This document shows, piece by piece, positions 42,131 to 48,647 of a stretch of 48,647 nucleotides of DNA. The number at the start of each line of letters is the position of its first letter. Positions within the stretch are counted from its first letter, which is position 1. The notes under the pieces were generated by a model. The model did not search any database, was not told the DNA's origin, and was given only the letters and a program-made list of their open reading frames with translations. Origin of the DNA: Rhizobium sp. 2MFCol3.1 (GTDB lineage Bacteria; Pseudomonadota; Alphaproteobacteria; Rhizobiales; Rhizobiaceae); NCBI RefSeq assembly GCF_000377565.1, contig NZ_KB898380.1:1-48647 (forward strand), read 5' to 3'. Made by a program: the position numbers and the translations under genes.

Positions 42131-42421
42131 ATGGAAGAGAACATCAGCATCATCAAGACTGTTGGCATCTATGAACGCGAAGAGATCATCGTGGATTTTG
42201 CCCGGTGGCTTGAGACCGCCTCTAAAGAAGCGCTAGTCTACGGAGAAGGGAAGTTCGCAATGATGTCCGCCAGCATGGCACAAGCAATGCGTATCAATGC
42301 GGACGAACTTGCTCGTGATAATCCAGAAAATACCGAACGTGTGCTGCAGCAGGCCAGCGCGATGATGACGCAGTTCAAGGCCGCATATCCCCATAGGCTG
42401 ATCAGTCGATCCGTCCACTGA
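42131..42421 (+). CDS. Hypothetical protein (96 aa)
   Basis: From the ATG at 42131 (GGAGTG about 10 nt upstream) the protein is mainly helical: IYEREEIIVDFARWLETASK, then FAMMSASMAQAMRINADELA, and ERVLQQASAMMTQFKAAYPH. It looks like a genuine small soluble protein but no family is recognised. It precedes the hsp20 operon by about 230 bp on the same strand. Confidence 0.6.
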   Translation: MEENISIIKTVGIYEREEIIVDFARWLETASKEALVYGEGKFAMMSASMAQAMRINADELARDNPENTERVLQQASAMMTQFKAAYPHRLISRSVH

Positions 42422-42574
42422 ATGGGCGATAAGGCAGACGTCGGCGCATAGAAAGACGGGCACTCCCCGGCACAGATGCGAGCGGATGAAGTCGAAAATC
42501 TTCTTACGAGGGCGAATTTTTTCGCGGCACGGGTCTTGGATCCAAATCTCTCAAAAACGAGGTCGTTTGGCGCC

Positions 42575-42650
42575 AGCCGCTGAGACAGGGTTGGCTTCGC
42601 CGGGAGCGCCGCTTTTGGCATTCCCGTACCCATGTTGCTTCAAGGAGAAT
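42575..42650 (+). promoter_or_regulatory. ROSE-like RNA thermometer in the hsp20 leader
   Basis: Just before the hsp20 start, UUGCU (42635-42639), a UCA loop and AGGAG (42643-42647) form the short hairpin typical of ROSE elements, in which the Shine-Dalgarno site pairs with UUGCU and a G opposes a G. ROSE elements repress rhizobial small heat-shock genes at low temperature and open on heating. The upstream GC-rich leader (from about 42575) could form the other ROSE stems; its exact 5' limit is a guess. Confidence 0.62.
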
Positions 42651-42656
42651 ATGGCT

Positions 42657-43133
42657 ATGGCAACATCTTACGATTATGCACCCCTTTTCCGCTCGAGCGT
42701 TGGCTTTGACCGGATCTTCAACCTGCTTGAAAATGCCCAGCGCGCACGCTCGATCAGCGACTGGCCACCCTATGATATCGTCAAGAGCGGTGACGACAGC
42801 TACCGAATTTCGATCGCAGTCGCAGGCTTCGCCGAAGACGATCTCGATATTACCTTTCAGTCCAACCTGCTGACCGTCACCGGCAAGAAGCAAGAGGCCA
42901 CGAATGAGGGCTATTTGCATCGTGGCATAGCCGGCCGTCCGTTCGAGCACCGGTTCGAACTTGCCGACCACGTGCGTGTGAACGGAGCCGATTTGAGGAA
43001 TGGTCTGCTGTCGATTAATCTTGTCCGTGAAATCCCGGAAGCCCTCAAGCCGAGGAAGATCGACATCCAGAGCACGCCGGCCCTCGCAAAACAGGCCGCC
43101 GCGGCGCAAATCGAAGCGCAGAAGGCTGCTTAA
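42657..43133 (+). CDS. Small heat-shock protein, Hsp20/IbpA family
   Basis: A 158-aa alpha-crystallin-type chaperone that holds unfolding proteins. The N-terminus (SYDYAPLFRSSVGFDRIFNL) is of the rhizobial class A/IbpA kind. The core runs from PPYDIVKSGDDSYRISIAVA to the end of the beta-sandwich (NGADLRNGLLSINLVREIPE), with the conserved GLL before the C-terminal tail. The second of two ATGs (42657) is chosen because the AGGAG at 42643 is 9 nt away; the first (42651) is only 3 nt away. It heads a likely operon with a DUF982 gene and a further small gene. Confidence 0.92.
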   Translation: MATSYDYAPLFRSSVGFDRIFNLLENAQRARSISDWPPYDIVKSGDDSYRISIAVAGFAEDDLDITFQSNLLTVTGKKQEATNEGYLHRGIAGRPFEHRFELADHVRVNGADLRNGLLSINLVREIPEALKPRKIDIQSTPALAKQAAAAQIEAQKAA

Positions 43134-43156
43134 TTTCCATATGCAATCATAGGCGA

Positions 43157-43177
43157 GGGCGCCACGCGCTGGCGCCC
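43157..43177 (+). other. Intergenic hairpin between hsp20 and the DUF982 gene
   Basis: GGGCGCC, a 7-base loop and GGCGCCC form a perfect 7-bp GC stem, without a T-run. It may stabilise the hsp20 message or lower downstream expression rather than terminate. Confidence 0.5.
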
Positions 43178-43208
43178 GTCAACATTCCGGGTTGGGAAGG
43201 AGACAGCG

Positions 43209-43508
43209 ATGAAACCCGATATGTTCAAAGACCCTGTCACAATTTTAGTTGGCCTGGGCTTCCCCGCGCAAGTTCGCAGCGTGATGGACGCTTACCGACA
43301 CCTTGCCGAATGGCCGACATCATTCAGAGACACGGCGCACTGCGTGGCTATGAAAGCGTGTCAGGCCGCACTTCGTGGTGAAATCGAAGCAGAGACGGCG
43401 CGCGGCCTCTTCGCGGCATTCGCCGCCAGGCATGATCTGCTGGCTCCCGAAACGGCCGCGATTGCTGCCTCTCGTATGCGACGAGACCGCGATTCCCACG
43501 TGCAATGA
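43209..43508 (+). CDS. DUF982 domain protein
   Basis: A 99-aa protein with the rhizobial DUF982 layout: FKDPVTILVGLGFPAQVRSV, then a Trp-Pro turn (LAEWPTSFRDTAHCVAMKAC) and a helical C-terminus (ETARGLFAAFAARHDLL). Function unknown; many copies occur on rhizobial plasmids. GGAGACAGCG precedes the ATG. It probably shares the hsp20 transcript. Confidence 0.85.
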   Translation: MKPDMFKDPVTILVGLGFPAQVRSVMDAYRHLAEWPTSFRDTAHCVAMKACQAALRGEIEAETARGLFAAFAARHDLLAPETAAIAASRMRRDRDSHVQ

Positions 43509-43517
43509 GGTGATTTC

Positions 43518-43790
43518 ATGGATAATCCGATACTGCAGCAGGTGGTCGAGCGGGCAGTCACCGTGGGGCCGGCGGCGTTGATGCACGGCCGGTGGCTTAG
43601 GCGGCCGAGCGATGTCGTGAGAGCGTCATCACTCTCGCAGGACGACAAGCGCGCGATCCTGGCCGCGTGGGCGTCCGATCTAAATGCGGTAGTTTCGCAA
43701 CCGGCTCTTCGTAAGTTGCCGGGCACGATCGAACCCGTCTCAATCGATGAAGTTCAGGCAGCGCTGAGAGAACTCGATCGGCAAAGCTGA
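43518..43790 (+). CDS. Small hypothetical protein (90 aa)
   Basis: Starts 9 bp after the DUF982 gene with AGGTG 6 nt upstream. The sequence (MDNPILQQVVERAVTVGPAA, LSQDDKRAILAAWASDL, DEVQAALRELDRQS) is well behaved and helical. No family is recognised. Its place in the hsp20-DUF982 operon suggests a stress role. Confidence 0.75.
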   Translation: MDNPILQQVVERAVTVGPAALMHGRWLRRPSDVVRASSLSQDDKRAILAAWASDLNAVVSQPALRKLPGTIEPVSIDEVQAALRELDRQS

Positions 43791-44084
43791 GCCTAGGGGT
43801 GACGGGCGGCGGGTCGGACCGTCCATTGGCACTCATGTCCTGCTTCGAGTGGTTCATCTCCGCCACTTGCTGACCTGTGCTGCGTTCGTCAGACATGCCA
43901 CTTCAGACGCATTTCGGTTCGGGCAGGACCGCCTGAAGTTCGGCAAGCCCCTCAGCTTCGTGACTTTCTTCCATGGTGCACCCTTTGGCTCCGTTGGCCC
44001 GGTTCGAAAGCGGTAGGAAGTCACCGATTGTACTCAGAGAAATACAACCAGAAGATAAGATCTCGAAAAATTCAAAACTAATCG
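43791..44084. other. Intergenic stretch before the cspA promoter
   Basis: No supported gene. A minus frame (43896-43597) overlaps the previous gene and is a shadow. Confidence 0.45.
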
Positions 44085-44113
44085 TTGACCCCTGGCTGTC
44101 ATTCCATTATGTA
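44085..44113 (+). promoter_or_regulatory. Sigma-70-type promoter of the cold-shock gene
   Basis: TTGACC (44085-44090), 17-bp spacer, TATGTA (44108-44113). Transcription from here would give a leader of about 140 nt before the ATG at 44262, like the long untranslated leaders of cspA-type genes. Confidence 0.55.
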
Positions 44114-44261
44114 TAGTTTATCGATCTTTTGCTTGCCGAGCTTTGTTCACCGCGCGATTGGCACCGTGCTCTAAGCGAACTTTTCTTTCAAAAATAGTCG
44201 GTTTTCGCCTGCGGAGCAGCTGGTTCGCGGTTCATCAATCTATGCTTTGAAAAGGTTCATC

Positions 44262-44471
44262 ATGACCACCGGCACAGTAAAATGGTTTAATTCCACCAAG
44301 GGCTTTGGCTTCATTCAGCCTGACAACGGCGGTGCTGACGCCTTCGTTCATATCTCGGCTGTCGAGCGCGCCGGAATGCGCGAGCTCGTCGAAGGCCAGA
44401 AGATCGGCTTCGAACTCGAGCGCGACATGAAGTCGGGCAAGATGTCGGCCTGCAATCTGCAGTCCGCTTAA
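44262..44471 (+). CDS. cspA: CspA family cold-shock protein
   Basis: A 69-aa single cold-shock domain that binds single-stranded nucleic acid and acts as an RNA chaperone. The RNA-binding motifs are KGFGFIQPD (RNP1) and DAFVHISAV (RNP2); TGTVKWFNSTKG at the start is typical. The ATG at 44262 follows AAAAGG by 6 nt. A rho-independent terminator follows about 60 bp after the stop. Confidence 0.95.
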   Translation: MTTGTVKWFNSTKGFGFIQPDNGGADAFVHISAVERAGMRELVEGQKIGFELERDMKSGKMSACNLQSA

Positions 44472-44533
44472 TCGATATCTGCTTCCCTTTGACCACGGAT
44501 GTACTGGCACTGCCGGAAGCAATTATCAGTTTG

Positions 44534-44560
44534 AGGCCAGGCAGTTCGCCTGGCCTTTTT
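44534..44560 (+). terminator. Rho-independent terminator of cspA
   Basis: AGGCCAGGC, loop AGTTC, GCCTGGCCT: a perfect 9-bp stem followed by a T-run (44555-44560). It ends the cspA transcript and separates it from the gene at 44596. Confidence 0.88.
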
Positions 44561-44595
44561 CGTTTTGGCGTTTTAGCCAACATCGAGGACATTCA

Positions 44596-44820
44596 ATGAC
44601 AGTGACATATAGCAAATACCGCCAGCAGGCCGAGACCGCGTTCGGCAGTCTCCAGACAGAGTTCTTCGCCAAGAACAATGCGACGGAAGAGCTCCAATCT
44701 CTGGTCCAGGCACGCGACGCCAGGACGTTCAGGCTGCGCGAAGCGCGTCTAGCCAAGGAGCAAGCCGACCGGATGTCTGCAACATCCGCGCTGCTTGCCA
44801 AACGAACCAAGGCCGGCTGA
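44596..44820 (+). CDS. Small helical hypothetical protein (74 aa)
   Basis: Preceded by AGGA 7 nt before the ATG. The protein is a single charged helix (YRQQAETAFGSLQTEFFAKN, DARTFRLREARLAKEQADR). No family is recognised by name, but such proteins occur beside cspA genes in rhizobia in my reading. Followed 31 bp later by the DUF6481 gene. Confidence 0.65.
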   Translation: MTVTYSKYRQQAETAFGSLQTEFFAKNNATEELQSLVQARDARTFRLREARLAKEQADRMSATSALLAKRTKAG

Positions 44821-44851
44821 TCATCCCAACGACGAATGTCAGGATAAGAAT

Positions 44852-45232
44852 TTGAGACACTCCAGAAACAACGACCTTACCGACCGACGCTCAGCTGCTG
44901 CGGACGCCAAGGCAGCTCTCCTTATGGCCTACCGCGCTGCAAAGACGGCGGCTGAGCCGTCACAAGCCGCCAGACAGGCCGAGCGCGTCTCCCTTGTGGA
45001 GGCTCGTGAAGCGCGCCGCGCGCAACGGGAACGACTGAAAGTCGAGGAGCGCGCCCGGATCGAGACCCTTGCGGCTCAAGAACGGGCGGCCACAGAGGCA
45101 GCAGCCGCGGCCGAGATCGAGGCTCGGCAGTCGGCCCAGAATGCCCGGATAGCACGGGTTGTTCAAGACGAGGCCGCCCGCAAAGCCGAGCGGGACAGGC
45201 GTTACGCCGCCCGAAAGGCCCGGCAGGCTTAA
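44852..45232 (+). CDS. DUF6481 family coiled-coil protein
   Basis: The protein starts with RHSRNNDLTDRRSAAADAKA, the N-terminal signature of DUF6481, and continues as a long Ala/Arg/Glu-rich helix (KVEERARIETLAAQERAATE) likely to form a coiled coil. The start is taken as the TTG at 44852, because it begins right before the conserved motif and has AGGAT 6 nt upstream; the open frame further 5' (to 44795) overlaps the previous gene and is not conserved-looking. 126 aa. Function unknown; probably RNA- or stress-related from its cspA neighbourhood. Confidence 0.75.
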   Translation: MRHSRNNDLTDRRSAAADAKAALLMAYRAAKTAAEPSQAARQAERVSLVEAREARRAQRERLKVEERARIETLAAQERAATEAAAAAEIEARQSAQNARIARVVQDEAARKAERDRRYAARKARQA

Positions 45233-45327
45233 CGTCCACTCCCGCCTCGTATGGGATGCGGCCGTGGAATAGACCAGGGCGTGATATACAGTCGCGCTCG
45301 AACTTACTCATTCCTTAGGAGCCTTTG

Positions 45328-45603
45328 ATGGCACCGGACACCAACGAGCTGCAGGCAATCAATACGGCCTGGCAGATAGCGATTCAGGAAATCCTGCGCA
45401 TGGTCATCCGCGACATGTACCATGGTGCGGGTGAAGCGGGCTTTAGTTCCCACATTGAGCGAATAGAAGAAGCGGCCGTGGACAGCATCCAGACTGACTT
45501 GAGGCTTCGCGGAACTGACGAGTGGACGGAGGTGCTGGTAAAGGAGAGGGCTTGCAATTTCGTGACGACTTTGCTGACCTCGTTCACCTACGACCGTGCC
45601 TGA
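45328..45603 (+). CDS. Hypothetical protein (91 aa)
   Basis: Start at the ATG at 45328, with TAGGAG 7 nt upstream (an adjacent TTG one codon earlier is less likely). Helical sequence (LQAINTAWQIAIQEILRMVI, RIEEAAVDSIQTDLRLRG) with no recognised family. It lies between the DUF6481 gene and the sensor kinase. Confidence 0.65.
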   Translation: MAPDTNELQAINTAWQIAIQEILRMVIRDMYHGAGEAGFSSHIERIEEAAVDSIQTDLRLRGTDEWTEVLVKERACNFVTTLLTSFTYDRA

Positions 45604-45740
45604 TCCGGTCGATTCTCATCTGAGCCGTTGGCTGTCAAAAAAATTGCGCTTCTTGAACTTTCCAACCCTGTGCGGGGTTGATCTGTCGGGCCTCTGCCTA
45701 GATCAACCCAGCGAAGCAGCAATGAGCCAAGCGGTCATAC

Positions 45741-46736
45741 ATGGAAGAGCATAGCGCAGAACGCCTCGCAGCCATCGTAGAGTCTTCCTTCGACGCGATC
45801 ATCAGCAAAGACCTCACCGGGACGATCGTCAGCTGGAACAATGCGGCCGAGCGCATGTTCGGTTTTGCGGAAAGCGAGGCAGTCGGAAAGCCGATCTATC
45901 TGATCATTCCAGACGACAAACGTGATGAGGAGGCCGATATCCTACGGCGGCTGAAGTTAGGGGAGCGGATCGAACCTCTGCAGACGACCCGCCGCCATCG
46001 AGATGGGCGGATAGTCCCTATCTCGATCACCATATCCCCCATCAAAAGCCGCGGCGGCGAGCTAATAGGGGCGTCCAGCATCGCTCGGGATATCTCGGAG
46101 ACGCGCGAGAGTGACCGCCGGCTTCGCCTTTTGATGCGAGAAATCAATCATCGCGTCAAAAATCAATACGCCATTGTGCTTGCCGTCATCCGGCAGACGG
46201 CAACACGCTCCCGCTCAATCGAAGAGTTCGAGAGGCGGGTTCGTGAGCGCATCATGGCGCTATCGCATTCGCATGATCTTCTCTCGCAGGTCGATTGGGC
46301 CGGCGTCAGCCTTGCCGATCTGGTGGCTCATCAGCTCAAACCTTTCGAAGCTGTGCAGCCGGTCCAGATTATCGGCCCGCAAATCGTTCTTGACGCAAAC
46401 GCCGTTCTCAATCTTGGCATGGCCTTTCACGAATTGATCATGAATGCGATGCGCTTCGGCGTTACGGATGTCGGCGGCATATCCATCACGTGGCGAGTGG
46501 CCAGTGATGAGGGCGTCGACATGTTCGAGCTTATCTGGTCTGAGCAAGCCGTGCCCTATGCAGATTTACTGGCGCAGGATGAAGGCTACGGTGCTCTTGT
46601 CCTCTCAAAGGTGGTGCCATCGGCTCTCTCAGGTCAGGCGACCTGGAGTGTTGACGGCGGACTGGTCGTTTGGAAGTTCGCAGCGCCACTCGCACGTATC
46701 CAGATCGGCCTAGGGTCTACACCTCCCCTGGCATAA
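45741..46736 (+). CDS. PAS - HWE/HisKA_2 family sensor histidine kinase
   Basis: A 331-aa soluble kinase. Residues about 5-120 are a PAS domain (DAIISKDLTGTIVSWNNAAE, SSIARDISETRESDRR). The kinase part belongs to the HWE/HisKA_2 class: His137 in MREINHRVKNQY, followed by an N-box AFHELIMNAMRFG and a C-terminal GYGALVLSKVV. The Glu of the WxE motif is not evident (ITWRV), so it is nearer HisKA_2. Kinases of this class feed the PhyR-NepR-EcfG general stress pathway, which fits the many GGAAC promoters in the window. No receiver gene is adjacent. Confidence 0.9.
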   Translation: MEEHSAERLAAIVESSFDAIISKDLTGTIVSWNNAAERMFGFAESEAVGKPIYLIIPDDKRDEEADILRRLKLGERIEPLQTTRRHRDGRIVPISITISPIKSRGGELIGASSIARDISETRESDRRLRLLMREINHRVKNQYAIVLAVIRQTATRSRSIEEFERRVRERIMALSHSHDLLSQVDWAGVSLADLVAHQLKPFEAVQPVQIIGPQIVLDANAVLNLGMAFHELIMNAMRFGVTDVGGISITWRVASDEGVDMFELIWSEQAVPYADLLAQDEGYGALVLSKVVPSALSGQATWSVDGGLVVWKFAAPLARIQIGLGSTPPLA

Positions 46737-46899
46737 AAACGATCGCTTTCTGCCCACCTAAGGATGGGCAAGCTGCACTAAAGACGGATTGGCTTCTCCG
46801 TGCATGTCGAAGTATTTAAAGCGTGTCGCGCAAAACCAGATTCGGGATTTCCAAATCAGTTGATCCGTGATTCTTTTAGCCCATGGAAGGAGCCACACC

Positions 46900-47385
46900 A
46901 TGGGCAAGCCGCATCCGATCGAGTTGCGTGAGCGTGTCGTTGCGTTTGTAAATGAAGGGCATAGCAACCGTGAAGCCGCTCGGCATTTCCGGGTTTCGCC
47001 TCGGTTCGTCAATAACATGATGATCCTGCATCGGTCATCCGGTTCTCTCGCCGCCGCCAAGCAGGGCCACCCGCCTGGTGGCGCGAAGCTTATGGCTCAT
47101 GCTGATTGGGTTCGCGAGCGGATGTCCGCGCATGGCGAAACGACTTTGGATGAGCTGTGCGTTGCACTCGCGGAGCGCGGCATTGAAATCCATCGCGCTA
47201 CGGTCGGGCGGTTTTTGCACCGGCTCGGACTAAGCAATAAAAACGTATGGCCCGCCCCGTTTGCAAGGAGATTTTACGGTGTGGTGATCAGTCTGCGTCA
47301 ACGTATACGGTCTCGTGGGATAATTCCCACGGCCAAGATGGACATCCGCACGTTCAGGGCCCCAATAAAGCACTTCGGCATCTAG
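46900..47385 (+). pseudogene. IS630 family transposase, 3'-truncated
   Basis: From the ATG at 46900 the first 115 residues are an IS630 N-terminus: PIELRERVVAFVNEGHSNRE, RHFRVSPRFVNNMMILHRS and ETTLDELCVALAERGIEIHR with FLHRLGLSNK. After about 47245 the sequence is unrelated (VWPAPFARRFYGVV) and stops at 47385, so the whole DDE domain is missing. A chimeric product without activity. It may be a fragment of the same element type as the remnant at 2653-3062, which has the complementary half. Confidence 0.8.
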
Positions 47386-47497
47386 TGCCATTTTTTTAGC
47401 CGGGCTTTCCAAACGCCGTTCGACTGTCAGGCCATCTGCGCAATCCTTCCTGCAAAACCTAGTGGGCTAGCTGATTGACATTGCGTAGCCGATCCAA

Positions 47498-48529
47498 TTA
47501 CGCAGCTGCTGGATAGCTGCTATCAAAGCGAGTTTCTTTTCGCAGTGCAGCCCAGGCGATACGCGCCAGTTTGTTAGCCAGAGCTACAACCACCGCATTA
47601 CGGTGTACACCCCGCTCGATCATGGCTTTTAGCCATCGTCCTAGAGGCGTGTCAGTTGTTGAAAGGGATGGTAGCGCCGCTCGAGCGCCATGAATGAGCA
47701 GCGTGCGCAAATAGGTATTGCCACGTTTTGATATCCCAAACAGCCGGGGCTTACCGCCGGTGGTGTATTGTCTAGGTACGAGTCCGAGCCATGCACCTAG
47801 ATCACGCGCTTTTGCAAAGCTGCTCGCATCACCCACAGCGGCCACCAGGGCCGTCGCATTGAGCACGCCTATACCGGGAATGGAAGTCAGCCTGCGCATG
47901 GCGGCATCATCGCGTGCCAGCTGGACAAACTCCGTATTCAGGTCGCCGATCTTTGTGTCGAGTTCTCTCCATTCAGCTCGCAACTCGCCAACCAAATGAA
48001 GCATACGCGGAGACAATGTCTTATTGTCTTCTGCAAGCAACCCGTCCAATGCGAGTTCAAGTTTTCGTCGTCCAACAGCGAATATCAACCCGCGCTCCAG
48101 CAAGATGGCTCGAAGCTGATTGATCAAATTCGTTCGTTCGGCCACAAGGCGAGAGCGCACTCGATGTAGTGTTTGAATATCAAGCTGCTCCTGGCTTTTA
48201 AGTTCAACGAAGCGCATGGTCGGCCGAGATGCAGCTTCTGCGATCCCTTCAGCATCCCGGTCATCATTCTTCTGGGCTTTAATATACGGACGAACGTATT
48301 CCGGTGACATCAACCGGACCTCGTGGCCTTGCGCAGCAAATTGGCGACCCAGATGATGGGCACCGCAGCATGCTTCCATCGCCACCACGCAACCGGGAAG
48401 CTTTGCCACGTAATCAATCAGTGTTTGACGACGCATTGTCCGGCGAGCAACTACCGCGCCGGATATATCGACACCGACTAAGCTGCAAGAGTTCTTGCCC
48501 AGATCAATTCCAAGGATCCTTATAGTCAT
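47498..48529 (-). CDS. IS110 family transposase (DEDD type)
   Basis: A 343-aa transposase with the RuvC-like DEDD catalytic set in its N-terminus: Asp9 (ILGIDLGK), Glu52 (VAMEACCGAHH) and the KNDDRDAEGIAEA pair (Asp89/Asp92). The C-terminal domain has LTSIPGIGVLNATALVAAVG and GLVPRQYTTGGKPRLFGISK, typical of the IS110/IS1111 group. The start at 48529 has AGGA 9 nt upstream; the frame is open to 48601 but that part is not conserved. The gene is intact, so the element may be mobile. Its ends are not marked by clear inverted repeats. Confidence 0.92.
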   Translation of the reverse strand: MTIRILGIDLGKNSCSLVGVDISGAVVARRTMRRQTLIDYVAKLPGCVVAMEACCGAHHLGRQFAAQGHEVRLMSPEYVRPYIKAQKNDDRDAEGIAEAASRPTMRFVELKSQEQLDIQTLHRVRSRLVAERTNLINQLRAILLERGLIFAVGRRKLELALDGLLAEDNKTLSPRMLHLVGELRAEWRELDTKIGDLNTEFVQLARDDAAMRRLTSIPGIGVLNATALVAAVGDASSFAKARDLGAWLGLVPRQYTTGGKPRLFGISKRGNTYLRTLLIHGARAALPSLSTTDTPLGRWLKAMIERGVHRNAVVVALANKLARIAWAALRKETRFDSSYPAAA

Positions 48530-48647
48530 TGGCTCGTTCCTTTCTCTCTTAGATGCTACAGCATTATAGCAGACGAGGGGGACAAGGGCGGGCCATTCCA
48601 TAAAGCCTCAAGGCAAGCGAGCAGCGCAGGCCGGAGATCGCCAAGGC

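Noticed and set aside
1..48647. tRNA genes, rRNA genes, CRISPR arrays, replication origin
   Set aside because: I looked for typical signatures and found none that I could support by reading alone.

Overview
The window looks like an accessory replicon or genomic island of a Rhizobiaceae bacterium (Rhizobium, Agrobacterium or Sinorhizobium type). The reasons are high-GC coding, many alphaproteobacterial small stress proteins (DUF982, DUF6481, CsbD, DUF2934, DUF4142), GGAAC-type general-stress promoters, an HWE-type sensor kinase, a ROSE-like thermometer before an hsp20 gene, and IS21, IS630 and IS110 elements at the edges. I see no core genes, rRNA or tRNA.

Layout. 1-3.06 kb: a complete IS21-family element (istA, istB, arrays of 23-bp-spaced terminal repeats), then a frameshifted IS630 remnant. 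3.2-13.1 kb: a stress block mostly on the minus strand: large catalase katE, a DUF2934-receiver protein, DUF4142 protein, exonuclease III, a lone receiver, a PepSY-like/glycine-zipper pair, a PNPOx-like protein and a glsB-like gene interrupted by an in-frame TGA. Several of these genes carry GGAAC-N16-NGTT or closely related sites, the pattern of the EcfG/RpoE2 general stress sigma factor. 13.5-14.4 kb: gene debris including a RidA remnant. 14.5-21.7 kb: a tight operon for a BMP-type (nucleobase/nucleoside) ABC transporter with an amidase and a cytosine-deaminase-like hydrolase. 21.9-25.9 kb: a KaiC-like double ATPase overlapping a hybrid histidine kinase. 25.9-27.7 kb: broken SDR genes and other decayed DNA. 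27.7-35.5 kb: a plus-strand FAD/NAD(P)-binding protein converging on a minus-strand operon (redoxin, flavoprotein, 2x[4Fe-4S] ferredoxin, sulfonate/nitrate-type ABC transporter, small protein, truncated flavin monooxygenase), probably for an organosulfur compound. 36.2-40.4 kb: an EAL phosphodiesterase and a 1061-residue hybrid kinase whose N-terminus is a ParD-like ribbon-helix-helix domain. 40.5-46.7 kb: small stress proteins (CsbD, Hsp20, DUF982, CspA, DUF6481) and a PAS-HWE kinase. 46.9-48.6 kb: a truncated IS630 transposase and an IS110 transposase.

Together the window combines a stress-protection module (peroxide removal, DNA repair, membrane and protein protection), signalling proteins that could feed it (two hybrid kinases, one HWE kinase, two lone receivers, one c-di-GMP phosphodiesterase, one KaiC-like ATPase), and two nutrient-scavenging operons. 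The most unusual items are the RHH-kinase fusion, the KaiC-kinase pair, the redoxin/AprAB-like/ABC operon and the clustering of stress-type promoters. All functional statements come from reading motifs by eye; no database search was run.
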